Below, piece after piece: positions 6,991 to 14,414 of a DNA stretch of 30,653 nt. Source of the stretch: Comamonadaceae bacterium. Lineage in GTDB: Bacteria; Pseudomonadota; Gammaproteobacteria; Burkholderiales; Burkholderiaceae. The notes below the pieces were generated by a model that had not been told where the DNA came from, did not search any database, and was given only the letters and a program-made list of their open reading frames with translations. A program made the translations under genes and the position numbers. Location of the stretch: the NCBI GenBank assembly GCA_947374535.1, contig CANCCJ010000024.1, positions 1 to 30,653 of the forward strand. Direction: 5' to 3'. Position 1 is the first letter of the stretch. Each line of letters begins with the position of its first letter.

Positions 6991-7608
6991 ATGACAAATT
7001 TGGACGGGCGTCTTCAAGGGACTTGTGTATCACTCGAGCCGTTGGCGCGTGTCCATGTGAACGCGCTTAAAGAAGCGGTGTTTGATGGTGAGCTTTGGCG
7101 GCTTTGGCGGCTTTGGTATGCGACTGTGCCCTCTCCCGATGAGATGGTGGGCTACGTTGATGCGGCGATTCAGGCTTCGGTGAGCGGCAATATGGCGTTT
7201 GTCGTGAGAGACCTTCAAACGCAAAAAATTGTCGGAACAACGCGGCTCTACAACGTCGAGCCAGCGCACAAGCGAGGGTTGATTGGCTACACGTGGTATG
7301 CCAAGTCATCACAAGGAACCGCGATCAACACAGAGAGCAAATACCTGTTGATGCAATATTGGTTCGAAGCGCAGAAAGCGAACGCCATCGAGTTTCGTAC
7401 CCACTATTTCAACGAAGCCTCACGTCGGGCCATTGAGCGCTTGGGGGCCAAGCAAGATGGTGTTTTAAGAAGTCACCAGATCTTGAAAGACGGTTCCATT
7501 CGCGACACGGTGGTCTATTCCATCATTGCCAGCGAATGGCCTGCTGTGAAGAACAACTTGCAGGCCAAGCTGGCAAAGTTTAGAAACGCGGCAAATCCGG
7601 ATGCTTGA
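6991..7608 (+). CDS. GNAT family N-acetyltransferase
   Basis: The 205-residue acetyltransferase of the RimJ/RimL-like branch shows RLQGTCVSLEPL at the N-terminus, the core strand VGTTRLYNVEP, the acetyl-CoA site region GYTWYAKSSQGTAIN, and the closing ASRRAIERLGAKQDGVLR motif. The target is unknown. A 9-base unit is repeated in tandem at 7092-7109, adding Leu-Trp-Arg, so that the usual GELWxLW becomes GELWRLWRLW. The ATG at 6991 has a good AGGAG. The 3' end overlaps the convergent GlcD-like gene by 29 bases, so each gene's last codons are read on both strands. It follows yggS closely. Confidence 0.88.
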   Translation: MTNLDGRLQGTCVSLEPLARVHVNALKEAVFDGELWRLWRLWYATVPSPDEMVGYVDAAIQASVSGNMAFVVRDLQTQKIVGTTRLYNVEPAHKRGLIGYTWYAKSSQGTAINTESKYLLMQYWFEAQKANAIEFRTHYFNEASRRAIERLGAKQDGVLRSHQILKDGSIRDTVVYSIIASEWPAVKNNLQAKLAKFRNAANPDA

Positions 7609-9082
7609 TCTGCCCTGCACGCACCAGCATCTTGCCGTATTCGGCGCAGCGGTGCAGGGTGGGGATCACCTTGCCGGGGTTGAGTAAACCCTTGCTGTCG
7701 AAGGCGCGCTTGATGCCGAACATTTGCTCGTTCTCTTCGGCGCTGAATTGCACGCACATGCTGTTCACCTTCTCGATGCCCACGCCGTGTTCGCCCGTGA
7801 CCGTGCCGCCCATGGCCACACTGGTTTCCAAAATGTCGGCGCCAAACAGTTCGCAGCGGTGGAGTTGGTCAGGGTCGTTGGCATCAAACAAAATCAGTGG
7901 GTGCAAGTTGCCATCGCCTGCATGGAACACGTTCATGCAGCGCAATTGGTATTTCTTTTCCATCTCTTGAATGGCTTGTAGGATGTCGGCCAAACGCTTG
8001 CGCGGAATGGTGCTGTCCATGCACATGTAGTCGGGGCTGATACGGCCCGAGGCGGGGAACGCGTTTTTGCGGCCGCTCCAAAAGCGCATGCGTTGCGCTT
8101 CATCTTTGCTCACGGTGATGGCGGTGGCACCGCAGCGGCGCAACACGTCGCTCATGCGGCCAATTTCTTCTTCCACCTCTTCGGGCGTGCCGTCGCTCTC
8201 GCACAGCAAAATGGCTTCGGCATTCAGGTCGTAGCCGGCGTGCACAAAGTCTTCCACGGCGATGGTCATGGGTTTGTCCATCATCTCTAAGCCGGCGGGG
8301 ATGATGCCAGCGGCAATCACCTCGGCCACCGCATCGCCCGCCTTACGCATGTCGTCAAAGCTGGCCATGATGCAGCGCGCCAACATGGGCTTGGGGATGA
8401 GCTTGACCGTTACCTCGCTGGTGATGGCCAACATGCCTTCGCTGCCCACGATGAGCGGCAAGAGGTCAAGGCCCGGCGTGTCGAGCGCATCGCTGCCAAA
8501 CTCCACCGGGTCGCCTTCCACGGTGAAACCTTTTACCTTGAGCACGTTGTGCACGGTGAGGCCGTATTTCAAGCAATGCACGCCGCCTGAGTTCTCGGCC
8601 ACGTTGCCGCCGATGGTGCAAGCGATTTGGCTGGATGGGTCGGGCGCGTAATAGAGACCGAATTGCGACACCGCCTCGCTGATGGCGAGGTTGCGAACAC
8701 CGCACTGCACCACGGCAGTTCTGGCGATGGGGTCGATGTTCAAAATTTGGTTGAACTTGGCCAACGACAGCGTCACGCCTTGGGTGTTCGGCATCGCGCC
8801 GCCCGACAAGCCCGTGCCTGCGCCACGTGCGACCACGGGCACATCCAGCGCGTGGCAGGTTTTCAGCACGGCTTGCACTTGTTCTACCGTTTCTGGCAAA
8901 GCCACGCACATGGGGCGGGCGCGGTAGGCGGTGAGGCCATCACACTCGTAAGGCACGGTGTCTTCGGTGGTGTAGAGCAGGGCGTGCTGCGGCAGCACTT
9001 GCAGCAAGGCTTGCACCACTTGCGCTTGGCGCTCGGCGCGGGCAAGGGTGTTTTGCTGGTCGGAGGTGAGTGGGGCGTTCAT
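7580..9082 (-). CDS. glcD: FAD-linked oxidase, glycolate oxidase GlcD type
   Basis: The 500-residue flavoprotein is close to GlcD length (about 499). The PCMH-type FAD domain carries PVVARGAGTGLSGGAMP near residue 85 and IGGNVAENSGGVHCLKYG near 145. The C-terminal FAD-oxidase domain carries NVFHAGDGNLHPLILFD and the TGEHGVGIEK signature. GlcD oxidises glycolate to glyoxylate with GlcE and GlcF at the membrane. No glcE or glcF lies beside it here, so it may work alone on another 2-hydroxy acid such as D-lactate or D-2-hydroxyglutarate. The ATG at 9082 (MNAPL) is preferred to a GTG at 9091 because GAGG precedes the ATG. Confidence 0.9.
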   Translation of the reverse strand: MNAPLTSDQQNTLARAERQAQVVQALLQVLPQHALLYTTEDTVPYECDGLTAYRARPMCVALPETVEQVQAVLKTCHALDVPVVARGAGTGLSGGAMPNTQGVTLSLAKFNQILNIDPIARTAVVQCGVRNLAISEAVSQFGLYYAPDPSSQIACTIGGNVAENSGGVHCLKYGLTVHNVLKVKGFTVEGDPVEFGSDALDTPGLDLLPLIVGSEGMLAITSEVTVKLIPKPMLARCIMASFDDMRKAGDAVAEVIAAGIIPAGLEMMDKPMTIAVEDFVHAGYDLNAEAILLCESDGTPEEVEEEIGRMSDVLRRCGATAITVSKDEAQRMRFWSGRKNAFPASGRISPDYMCMDSTIPRKRLADILQAIQEMEKKYQLRCMNVFHAGDGNLHPLILFDANDPDQLHRCELFGADILETSVAMGGTVTGEHGVGIEKVNSMCVQFSAEENEQMFGIKRAFDSKGLLNPGKVIPTLHRCAEYGKMLVRAGQIKHPDLPRF

Positions 9083-9170
9083 GCGCCTCACTTTAAGGCA
9101 AAACGCAACCGGGACGTGTGAAGAAAGTTACAGCAAGGATTGAAATGCTTTTTGTACGCCAACCCAAACG

Positions 9171-9260
9171 TCGTGAATGGGAGGGGTCGGTGCCGTCATA
9201 CGGCGCCATTCGTCGCGTAGCGATGTAAGCCGTGTGGCGGTCCGGCCCTCCCATTCGCTG
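9171..9260. repeat. Cruciform-like structured intergenic element
   Basis: An 11-base perfect inverted repeat, GAATGGGAGGG (9175-9185) and CCCTCCCATTC (9246-9256), encloses 60 bases. Inside are two further hairpins: GGTGCCG/CGGCGCC (9189-9195 with 9201-9207, loop TCATA, one G-T pair) and CGTCGC/GCGATG (9211-9216 with 9220-9225, loop GTA, one G-T pair). Together they can form a branched structure. There is no T tract of a terminator type on the minus strand, where both flanking genes lie. It fills most of the 202-base gap between the GlcD-like and LysR genes. It may be a dispersed repeat (REP or MITE-like) or an RNA element; the window holds only one copy. Confidence 0.6.
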
Positions 9261-9284
9261 CGCGTAAAAAAAGAGCCAACAATC

Positions 9285-10163
9285 CTAAGGAACAGCCTTC
9301 TGCAACCACTCAGCAAACGCCGCACACTCCCACCGGTCCATTGCCCCCGTGCGCCAACACAGGTAATGCCCATGCGGGCTAGGCACTTGACGGGTAAAGG
9401 GGCGCACCAGCGTACCGTTTTCAAGCCAGGGCGCGCCCAGTTTCAAGCGAACCAAGCCGACGCCTAGGCCTTGGGCTGCGGCATCGCACATCAGGCCAAT
9501 GTCGTTGAAGCTCGAGCCGTCAATGGGCTCGGGCCAATCCAAGTCATGGGCGGCAAACCAAGTACGCCAAGGCTCCAGTGGGCTGCGCAGCAGGGTAGCG
9601 TCTTGCAAATCTTCAGGCGCATCAAATGGGCCGTACTCTCGGATGTAGGCGGGTGAGGCCATGGGCGTCACATCGTCTTTCATGAGGCACACATGCTCCA
9701 CGTCTGCGTAGCGTCCGGTGCCAAAGCGAATGGTCAGGTCGGCGTCTTCGGCCACCACGTCTAAGAGCGGAATGCTCACTTGCAAGGTGATGTCGATCTC
9801 GGGGTAGGCATCGGCAAACTGGCGCAGGCGCGGCATCAGAATAGAGCGGGCAAACGTGGGCGTCACGGCCAAACGCAGTTTGCGTTTGCCCGGTGTAGCG
9901 CTGCCGTCTTTGCCGGGGAAGCGCTCCAAAATGGCCAAGCCTTCGCGAACATGCGCGAGGTATTCGCTGCCTTCTGTGGTGAGCGAAAAGTCAGCGCGTC
10001 CAAATAGCTTCACGCCCAGCAACTGTTCGAGCTGCTTGACACGGTGGCTCACCGCGCTGGGCGTCACACACTGCTCTTCAGCCGCTTGTGTGACCGAGCG
10101 CAACCGCGCCAAGGCCTCAAACGTGTGCAAGCACTGAATGGGCGGGATGCGGCTGGCACTCAT
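9285..10163 (-). CDS. LysR-type regulator (GcvA-like)
   Basis: The 292-residue protein has an N-terminal winged helix-turn-helix (LHTFEALARLRSVTQAAEEQCVTPSAVSHRVKQLE, split here into about residues 11-45). The effector domain starts near residue 95 with KLRLAVTPTFA and contains DLTIRFGTGRY. The RFGTGRY-type loop and the IPPIQCLHTFEA start are typical of the GcvA branch, which in E. coli controls glycine cleavage and one-carbon flow. Unlike most LysR genes it has no divergent partner: it begins 18 bases after the purU stop on the same strand. Co-transcription with purU suggests a role in one-carbon control, which is inference. The effector is unknown. Confidence 0.9.
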   Translation of the reverse strand: MSASRIPPIQCLHTFEALARLRSVTQAAEEQCVTPSAVSHRVKQLEQLLGVKLFGRADFSLTTEGSEYLAHVREGLAILERFPGKDGSATPGKRKLRLAVTPTFARSILMPRLRQFADAYPEIDITLQVSIPLLDVVAEDADLTIRFGTGRYADVEHVCLMKDDVTPMASPAYIREYGPFDAPEDLQDATLLRSPLEPWRTWFAAHDLDWPEPIDGSSFNDIGLMCDAAAQGLGVGLVRLKLGAPWLENGTLVRPFTRQVPSPHGHYLCWRTGAMDRWECAAFAEWLQKAVP

Positions 10164-10181
10164 GTCTGAAAGTGCGAAGGT

Positions 10182-11027
10182 TTATTTAAAGATGACCGTT
10201 TTGTGGCCGTTGATCAACACGCGGTGTTCGCTGTGCCACTTGACGGCGCGGGCCAGCACTTGGCTTTCGGTGTCGCGGCCTTGGGCGGTGAAGTCTTCTA
10301 CCGTTTTGCTGTGGTCCACGCGGGCCACGTCTTGTTCGATGATGGGGCCTTCGTCCAAATCAGCGGTGACGTAGTGGGCGGTGGCACCAATCAGTTTCAC
10401 GCCACGGTCATGCGCTTGGTAATACGGCTTGGCACCCTTGAAGCTGGGCAAAAAGCTGTGGTGAATGTTGATGGCTCGGCCTGCCAATTTCTTGCACAAG
10501 TCGTCGCTCAAAATTTGCATGTAACGGGCCAACACAACCAGCTCCGCGCCTTCAGATTCGATCACCTCGTATTGCTTGGCCTCCGCCTGCGCTTTGGTGG
10601 CCGCCGTGACGGGAATGTGGTGGAACGGCACGTTGTAGCTAGCAGCGAGTTGGTAGAACTCGCGGTGGTTGCTGACGATGGCGCGAATGTCCAGTGGCAA
10701 CAGGCCGCTTTTCCAGCGGAACAGCAAGTCGTTCAAGCAATGACCTTCTTTGCTCACCATCAACACCGTGCGCATGGGTTGGGTGGTGTCGTGCAAGGTC
10801 CACTTCATGTCGAACTCAGATGCCAAGGTGGCAAGCTGTGCGCGCAAGTCGTCTTGCTTGACCGCATCGCATGCGAATTGCACGCGCATGAAGAACAGGC
10901 CCGTGTCATGGTCGTTGTATTGAGCGGCTTCTTCGATGTTGCCTTGGCGCTCCAGCAAAAAGCCAGACACGGCATGCACGATGCCCTGACGGTCAGGGCA
11001 AGACAGGTTGAGGATGTATGCAGTCAT
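10182..11027 (-). CDS. purU: Formyltetrahydrofolate deformylase PurU
   Basis: The 281-residue enzyme hydrolyses 10-formyl-THF to formate and THF, balancing the one-carbon pool and giving formate for purine synthesis. The N-terminal ACT domain (ILNLSCPDRQGIVHAVSGF) senses glycine or methionine in E. coli. The formyltransferase domain begins near residue 85. INIHHSFLPSFKGAKPY has the catalytic Asn and His, and HYVTADLDEGPIIEQ the catalytic Asp. Length and motifs match the family. The start at 11027 follows the common MTAYILNLSCPD pattern. It is separated from the DUF3567 gene upstream by a terminator and is followed by the LysR gene after 18 bases. Confidence 0.96.
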   Translation of the reverse strand: MTAYILNLSCPDRQGIVHAVSGFLLERQGNIEEAAQYNDHDTGLFFMRVQFACDAVKQDDLRAQLATLASEFDMKWTLHDTTQPMRTVLMVSKEGHCLNDLLFRWKSGLLPLDIRAIVSNHREFYQLAASYNVPFHHIPVTAATKAQAEAKQYEVIESEGAELVVLARYMQILSDDLCKKLAGRAINIHHSFLPSFKGAKPYYQAHDRGVKLIGATAHYVTADLDEGPIIEQDVARVDHSKTVEDFTAQGRDTESQVLARAVKWHSEHRVLINGHKTVIFK

Positions 11028-11050
11028 GTGCGCAATTGTAGGTAAGCCTG

Positions 11051-11078
11051 AAAAAGAAAAAGGGCGCCTGAGCGCCCT
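11051..11078 (-). terminator. Intrinsic terminator after the DUF3567 gene
   Basis: Read on the minus strand, AGGGCGC - TCAG - GCGCCCT (11061-11078) is followed by TTTTTCTTTTT. It lies between the DUF3567 gene and purU and should uncouple them. Confidence 0.88.
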
Positions 11079-11100
11079 GCTTGTCTTGCGTGTGTCCGGT

Positions 11101-11382
11101 TCAGTGGACCACGACGGGGTTTTGTGCCAATTCGGCGTAGCCAGCCAAGGTGTCTTCTACCTCTTCTTGGGTGGGTGCGTTTTCTTGCCAAGCGCGCAAA
11201 TGGGCTTGGAATTGCTCGGCCCATGAACCCTCGAGAAAAAGTTCTTTGCCGGAACGCTTGTCCACAATTTCAAAGCCGTGACGGGCCAGTGCGGGCACAT
11301 CGGGGCGGACAGGCGCCAACGCGTCGTCTTGCACCTGCAGGTGCATCACGGAGTACGTGTCAGAGTTGTAGAGCATGTCCAT
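11101..11382 (-). CDS. DUF3567 (BTH_I0359 family) protein
   Basis: This 93-residue protein of unknown function is widespread in Burkholderiales. The family pattern is clear: MxMLYNSDTYSV at the N-terminus, RHGFEIVDKRSGKELFLEGSWAEQF in the middle, and NPVVVH at the C-terminus. There is no signal peptide or membrane segment, so it is likely cytoplasmic. The ATG at 11382 is chosen because the family starts at this methionine; an upstream ATG at 11412 would add ten residues that have no counterpart and no ribosome site. It is monocistronic, with its own terminator. Confidence 0.88.
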   Translation of the reverse strand: MDMLYNSDTYSVMHLQVQDDALAPVRPDVPALARHGFEIVDKRSGKELFLEGSWAEQFQAHLRAWQENAPTQEEVEDTLAGYAELAQNPVVVH

Positions 11383-11441
11383 GGTTTTCTTTCGGTGGAA
11401 AAAGAGTTTCATCTAAGCATATCGGAATCAAATGGCCGAAT

Positions 11442-12524
11442 TCAAGAGCTGGGCTTTTCGGCTTTACTCAAAAGCTGATCTACAAAGTCGCCGTTGGCGT
11501 TGGTGATGCGCAAACGCACAGGCAAATAGCCTAGGCTGGGCGCAAACCACAGCTCAATGTGCTGGTCAAACTCACGGCGAGGTTGACGGTTGAGCTTGAT
11601 GGCGCTGACCTCACCAAACGGCAATTGCAGCAACTCTTCTTTTTCCACCAAGAATTGCCACACCTCGGCTTCGCGCTGCGACACGGTTTGAAACGACAGC
11701 ATGGTGCCCGTCGGGAAGCGGGCCGGATCGCCGGCCAGCAATGTGCTGAGTTGCAGCACCACGCTCAAGCGGTCTTGCGCCCCTTTGAGCAGCGGCGCAT
11801 CGGGCGAATTGGCGCTGAAACTGATGATGCCTTTGTCGCGCTGAAAGTGGGCGGCCAGTTCGCTGCGAGTTTTGTCACCAAAACGGGTTGGCATGAGGCC
11901 CTCGGCGCCCAAGGTGCCTTTGCTGACCTGCACGCGTGAACCGAGCAAAAACGCGCTCACCTCCAACCGGGCGTCGTAGTCTTTGCCGTCTTGTGTCCAC
12001 AGCAACTCGGCTGAGGCCCAGTAGTTAAAGCCTTTGGCTTGGCCCTGCACTTGGTACTTCAACAGCGCCGAGTCTGGGGCTTTGAAGGCGGTGGCTTCGG
12101 TCAAGCCTTCGCTGTCTGCGCGTTTGTAGGGTGGCAAGTCCACGCCTGAGGCGCTGCGTGCGGGCAGGCCTACGGGGGCGGTGAGGTCGGACCCGAAGTC
12201 GTCAAATTTCAATGGTTTGTCGCTGGCGCTCGCGTCTGCTGGTGCGTCTGCGCTTTGCAAGGGCGCCTGTTTGATGGGCGAGGTTGGCGCAGGCTTGGGC
12301 ACTTGCGGCGCCCGCGGCGCGGCCACTTCAATTTGACGCGTCACCAAGGCTTGAGTGCGCAGCGGCTTGCCAGACTCGGGTGAGAACCACAAGGGGCTGC
12401 CTGCCAAAAACCACAGGTGCAACAGCAACACGCCCACCACCAACAGCACCGCGTGTTTGCGTTGCAAATGAGGTGGGCTGGCGGACAGGGCACGGGCGCG
12501 CATGGCGGGAGGGTGATCTTTCAT
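11442..12524 (-). CDS. DUF3108 domain periplasmic protein
   Basis: The protein is about 360 residues. One N-terminal hydrophobic segment (HAVLLVVGVLLLHLWFLAG) anchors it or acts as a signal. A Pro/Ala/Ser-rich linker runs to about residue 125, then a DUF3108 domain begins near AKGFNYWASAELLWTQDG and ends with LGYLPVRLRITNANGD. DUF3108 proteins are predicted periplasmic beta-rich proteins of unknown role, sometimes next to purine or envelope genes. The start is uncertain: the ATG at 12524 (MKDHPPAM) is used, the ATG at 12503 is possible, and neither has a ribosome site. The gene diverges from the FAA hydrolase with only 11 bases between starts. Confidence 0.82.
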   Translation of the reverse strand: MKDHPPAMRARALSASPPHLQRKHAVLLVVGVLLLHLWFLAGSPLWFSPESGKPLRTQALVTRQIEVAAPRAPQVPKPAPTSPIKQAPLQSADAPADASASDKPLKFDDFGSDLTAPVGLPARSASGVDLPPYKRADSEGLTEATAFKAPDSALLKYQVQGQAKGFNYWASAELLWTQDGKDYDARLEVSAFLLGSRVQVSKGTLGAEGLMPTRFGDKTRSELAAHFQRDKGIISFSANSPDAPLLKGAQDRLSVVLQLSTLLAGDPARFPTGTMLSFQTVSQREAEVWQFLVEKEELLQLPFGEVSAIKLNRQPRREFDQHIELWFAPSLGYLPVRLRITNANGDFVDQLLSKAEKPSS

Positions 12525-12529
12525 AGAAT
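12524..12529 (+). promoter_or_regulatory. -10-like hexamer, possible leaderless start of the FAA hydrolase
   Basis: TAGAAT is followed by 6 bases (CGTGGC) and then the ATG at 12536. There is no room for a ribosome site, so transcription could begin at or next to the start codon. No good -35 is seen. Confidence 0.4.
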
Positions 12530-12535
12530 CGTGGC

Positions 12536-13549
12536 ATGAAATTAGCCACATACAAAGACGGTACACGCGACGGACAACTGGTGGTCGTGTCACGCGATTT
12601 GAGCAACGCGCATTATGCGACGGGCATTGCCAGCCGCATGCAGCAAGCGTTGGACGATTGGGGCTTCATCGCACCGCAGTTGCAAGACTTGTACGAAACC
12701 TTGAACAACGGCAAAGCGCGCCACGCCTTTGCATTTGATCCCGCTCTGTGCATGGCCCCGCTGCCTCGCGCCTATCAATGGGCGGATGGCGCTGCGTATT
12801 TGAGCCATGTCACGACGGTTCGTGGTGCGCATCAAATCGATTTGCCAAATGACACGCTTGAAACCGACCCCTTGATGCACCAAGGCAGTGGCGATAGCTT
12901 TGTGGGCCCGCAAGCCAGCATGCACTGTGCCAGCGACGCAATGGGGCTCGACTTTGAAGCAGAGCTCGCCGTCATCACGGGTGATGTTGCGATGGGGGCA
13001 ACGGCCGACGAGGCCTTGGAGGCCGTGCGATTGGTGACCTTGGTCAATGATGTGACGCTTCGTCTGGTGGCTAAAAACGAATTACCCAAAGGCTTGGGCT
13101 ACGTGCAGTCCAAACCCGCGACCGCTTTTGGCCCCGTTGCTGTCACGCTCGATGAGTTGGGCGAGGCTTGGGACAACGGTCGTGTGCGTTTGACGGTGCA
13201 ATCTGCGGTCAATGGCCGCAAGGTGGGTATGTGCGATGCGGGCGCTGACATGGCGTTTCACTTCGGTCAGTTGATTGCCCATGTGAGCAAAACACGTCCG
13301 GTACGCGCTGGCGCTGTCATTGGCAGCGGCGCTGTGAGCAATGCACCTACAGAAAACAAGGGCAAGCGCGAATGGCCCAAAGGCGCCAGCTGTTTGATTG
13401 AAAAACGCGCCATTGAAATATTGCTAGATGGTCAAGCCAGCACGGCGTACCTCAAGGCCGGCGACAGCGTGCGAATAGAAGTCAAAGGCAAAGATGGTCA
13501 AAGCGTGTTTGGCGCGATTGACCAAGAGGTCACGCCGCTGAAGGCTTGA
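12536..13549 (+). CDS. Fumarylacetoacetate hydrolase family protein
   Basis: The 337-residue protein has an N-terminal FAA_hydrolase_N-like part (about 1-75) and the FAA catalytic domain (from about 80). GLDFEAELAVITGDV provides the conserved metal-binding Glu pair, and VTLVNDVTLR the metal Asp. GAVIGSGAVSN and LIEKRAIEI close the fold. Members cleave C-C bonds of acylpyruvate-type compounds in aromatic or tyrosine breakdown, using Mg or Ca. The long N-terminal part resembles true fumarylacetoacetases more than short FAHD proteins. No other tyrosine-pathway genes are in the window, so the substrate is open. It converges with the VOC gene, with one base between stop codons. Confidence 0.9.
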   Translation: MKLATYKDGTRDGQLVVVSRDLSNAHYATGIASRMQQALDDWGFIAPQLQDLYETLNNGKARHAFAFDPALCMAPLPRAYQWADGAAYLSHVTTVRGAHQIDLPNDTLETDPLMHQGSGDSFVGPQASMHCASDAMGLDFEAELAVITGDVAMGATADEALEAVRLVTLVNDVTLRLVAKNELPKGLGYVQSKPATAFGPVAVTLDELGEAWDNGRVRLTVQSAVNGRKVGMCDAGADMAFHFGQLIAHVSKTRPVRAGAVIGSGAVSNAPTENKGKREWPKGASCLIEKRAIEILLDGQASTAYLKAGDSVRIEVKGKDGQSVFGAIDQEVTPLKA

Positions 13550-13550
13550 T

Positions 13551-13958
13551 TCAGTAAAGCTGGCTCAAGTCGGCAAAACCTTTGATCTCTAGCGGGTTGC
13601 CAAAGGGGTCTAAGAAAAACATGGTCCATTGCTCTCCAGCTTGGCCCGCAAAGCGAAGATGCGGCTCCAGCACAAAGGCCGTGCTAGCGGCTTTGAGCCG
13701 CTCTGCCATGGTCTGCCAGTCGGCTAAGTTCAGCACCAAACCAAAGTGCGGCATGGGTACACGTTTGCCGTCCACATGACCGGTATTTTGGGTCTTAAAG
13801 GGCTCGCCCAAGTGCAGCGAGATTTGATGGCCATAAAAATCAAAGTCTACCCAGGTGTCAGTGCTGCGGCCCTCGGTGCAACCCAAGACAGCGCCATAGA
13901 AGTGGCGTGCGGTGTCGAGGTCAGTGACGTTGAAAGCGAAATGAAAGAGACTGCGCAT
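13551..13958 (-). CDS. VOC family (glyoxalase/dioxygenase-like) protein
   Basis: The 135-residue protein has two beta-alpha-beta-beta-beta modules of the vicinal oxygen chelate fold. The first starts FHFAFNVTDLDTARHFYGAVLGC with a potential metal His, and the second covers MPHFGLVLNLADW to FFLDPFGNPLEIKGF, whose late Glu is the usual metal ligand. Family members include glyoxalase I, dioxygenases and antibiotic-binding proteins, so no reaction can be assigned. The ATG at 13958 fits the family start; an in-frame ATG at 13970 would add four residues. It is convergent with the FAA hydrolase gene. Confidence 0.87.
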   Translation of the reverse strand: MRSLFHFAFNVTDLDTARHFYGAVLGCTEGRSTDTWVDFDFYGHQISLHLGEPFKTQNTGHVDGKRVPMPHFGLVLNLADWQTMAERLKAASTAFVLEPHLRFAGQAGEQWTMFFLDPFGNPLEIKGFADLSQLY

Positions 13959-14026
13959 GCTTAAAAGCATAACGCAGCCTATGAAAACTGCAGCATTGAA
14001 ACCGCAGTCGGAGACAAGTCGGCGAC

Positions 14027-14398
14027 TTAGTGGCTAAGCGCTGGGTCAACCGCCATGTTGTCAAACTTTTTGAAATACTGACGCGCCATCGCCACGACTT
14101 GCGCGTCAGTGGGGTGGTCGCTAGAAACGCTGTCCACGATCGTCACATCTTCGTGGTGCTGCTTGCACCAGTCGCGGAATTCGTTACGTGCAACGCCTGG
14201 GCCTGTCACCAGCACCTCGTGTGTGCCCTGCAAGGCTTCGGCAATGTGGCCGTAGAAAACGCTGTTGTCGCTGCTCGTTCCTTGGTGCTTGTGGTGGGTG
14301 CGTGACTTGACGCGCTGACTCTCAACGTGCTCACGGTCAAACATCAGGACGTGGGCTTCTTGGTGGTCCATCCAAACAACGGCGTGAAAAGTAATCAT
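14027..14398 (-). CDS. eRF1-domain-like (baeRF-type) protein
   Basis: The protein has 123 residues. The start MITFHAVVWMDHQEAHVLMFD and the later HEVLVTGPGVARNEFRDWC and SSDHPTDAQVVAMARQYF match the short proteins often annotated as translational machinery protein. These resemble domain 3 of archaeal/eukaryotic release factor eRF1. The middle is His-rich (RTHHKHQGT). The function in bacteria is not established, though a ribosome-linked role has been suggested for the wider group. The ATG at 14398 follows AGAAAG. An open frame extends upstream but lies out of frame across the zinc-protein gene and is discarded. It lies 16 bases after the DksA-like gene, so they form an operon. Confidence 0.8.
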   Translation of the reverse strand: MITFHAVVWMDHQEAHVLMFDREHVESQRVKSRTHHKHQGTSSDNSVFYGHIAEALQGTHEVLVTGPGVARNEFRDWCKQHHEDVTIVDSVSSDHPTDAQVVAMARQYFKKFDNMAVDPALSH

Positions 14399-14414
14399 GT
14401 GTCTTCTTTCTCTT

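Noticed and set aside
9128..9424. Possible small minus-strand gene covering the 9083-9284 gap
   Set aside because: Most of it overlaps the end of the LysR gene in another frame, the rest is the structured element, and there is no ribosome site.
10203..11045. A 280-codon open frame antisense to purU
   Set aside because: It lies fully opposite a clear PurU gene with intact catalytic motifs. The His/Val-rich product has no domain pattern; this is the usual mirror frame of GC-biased coding DNA.
13984..14006. ACTGC/GCAGT stem with a T run after the eRF1-like gene (minus strand)
   Set aside because: Only five base pairs with a 12-base loop; might act but not strong enough to list.
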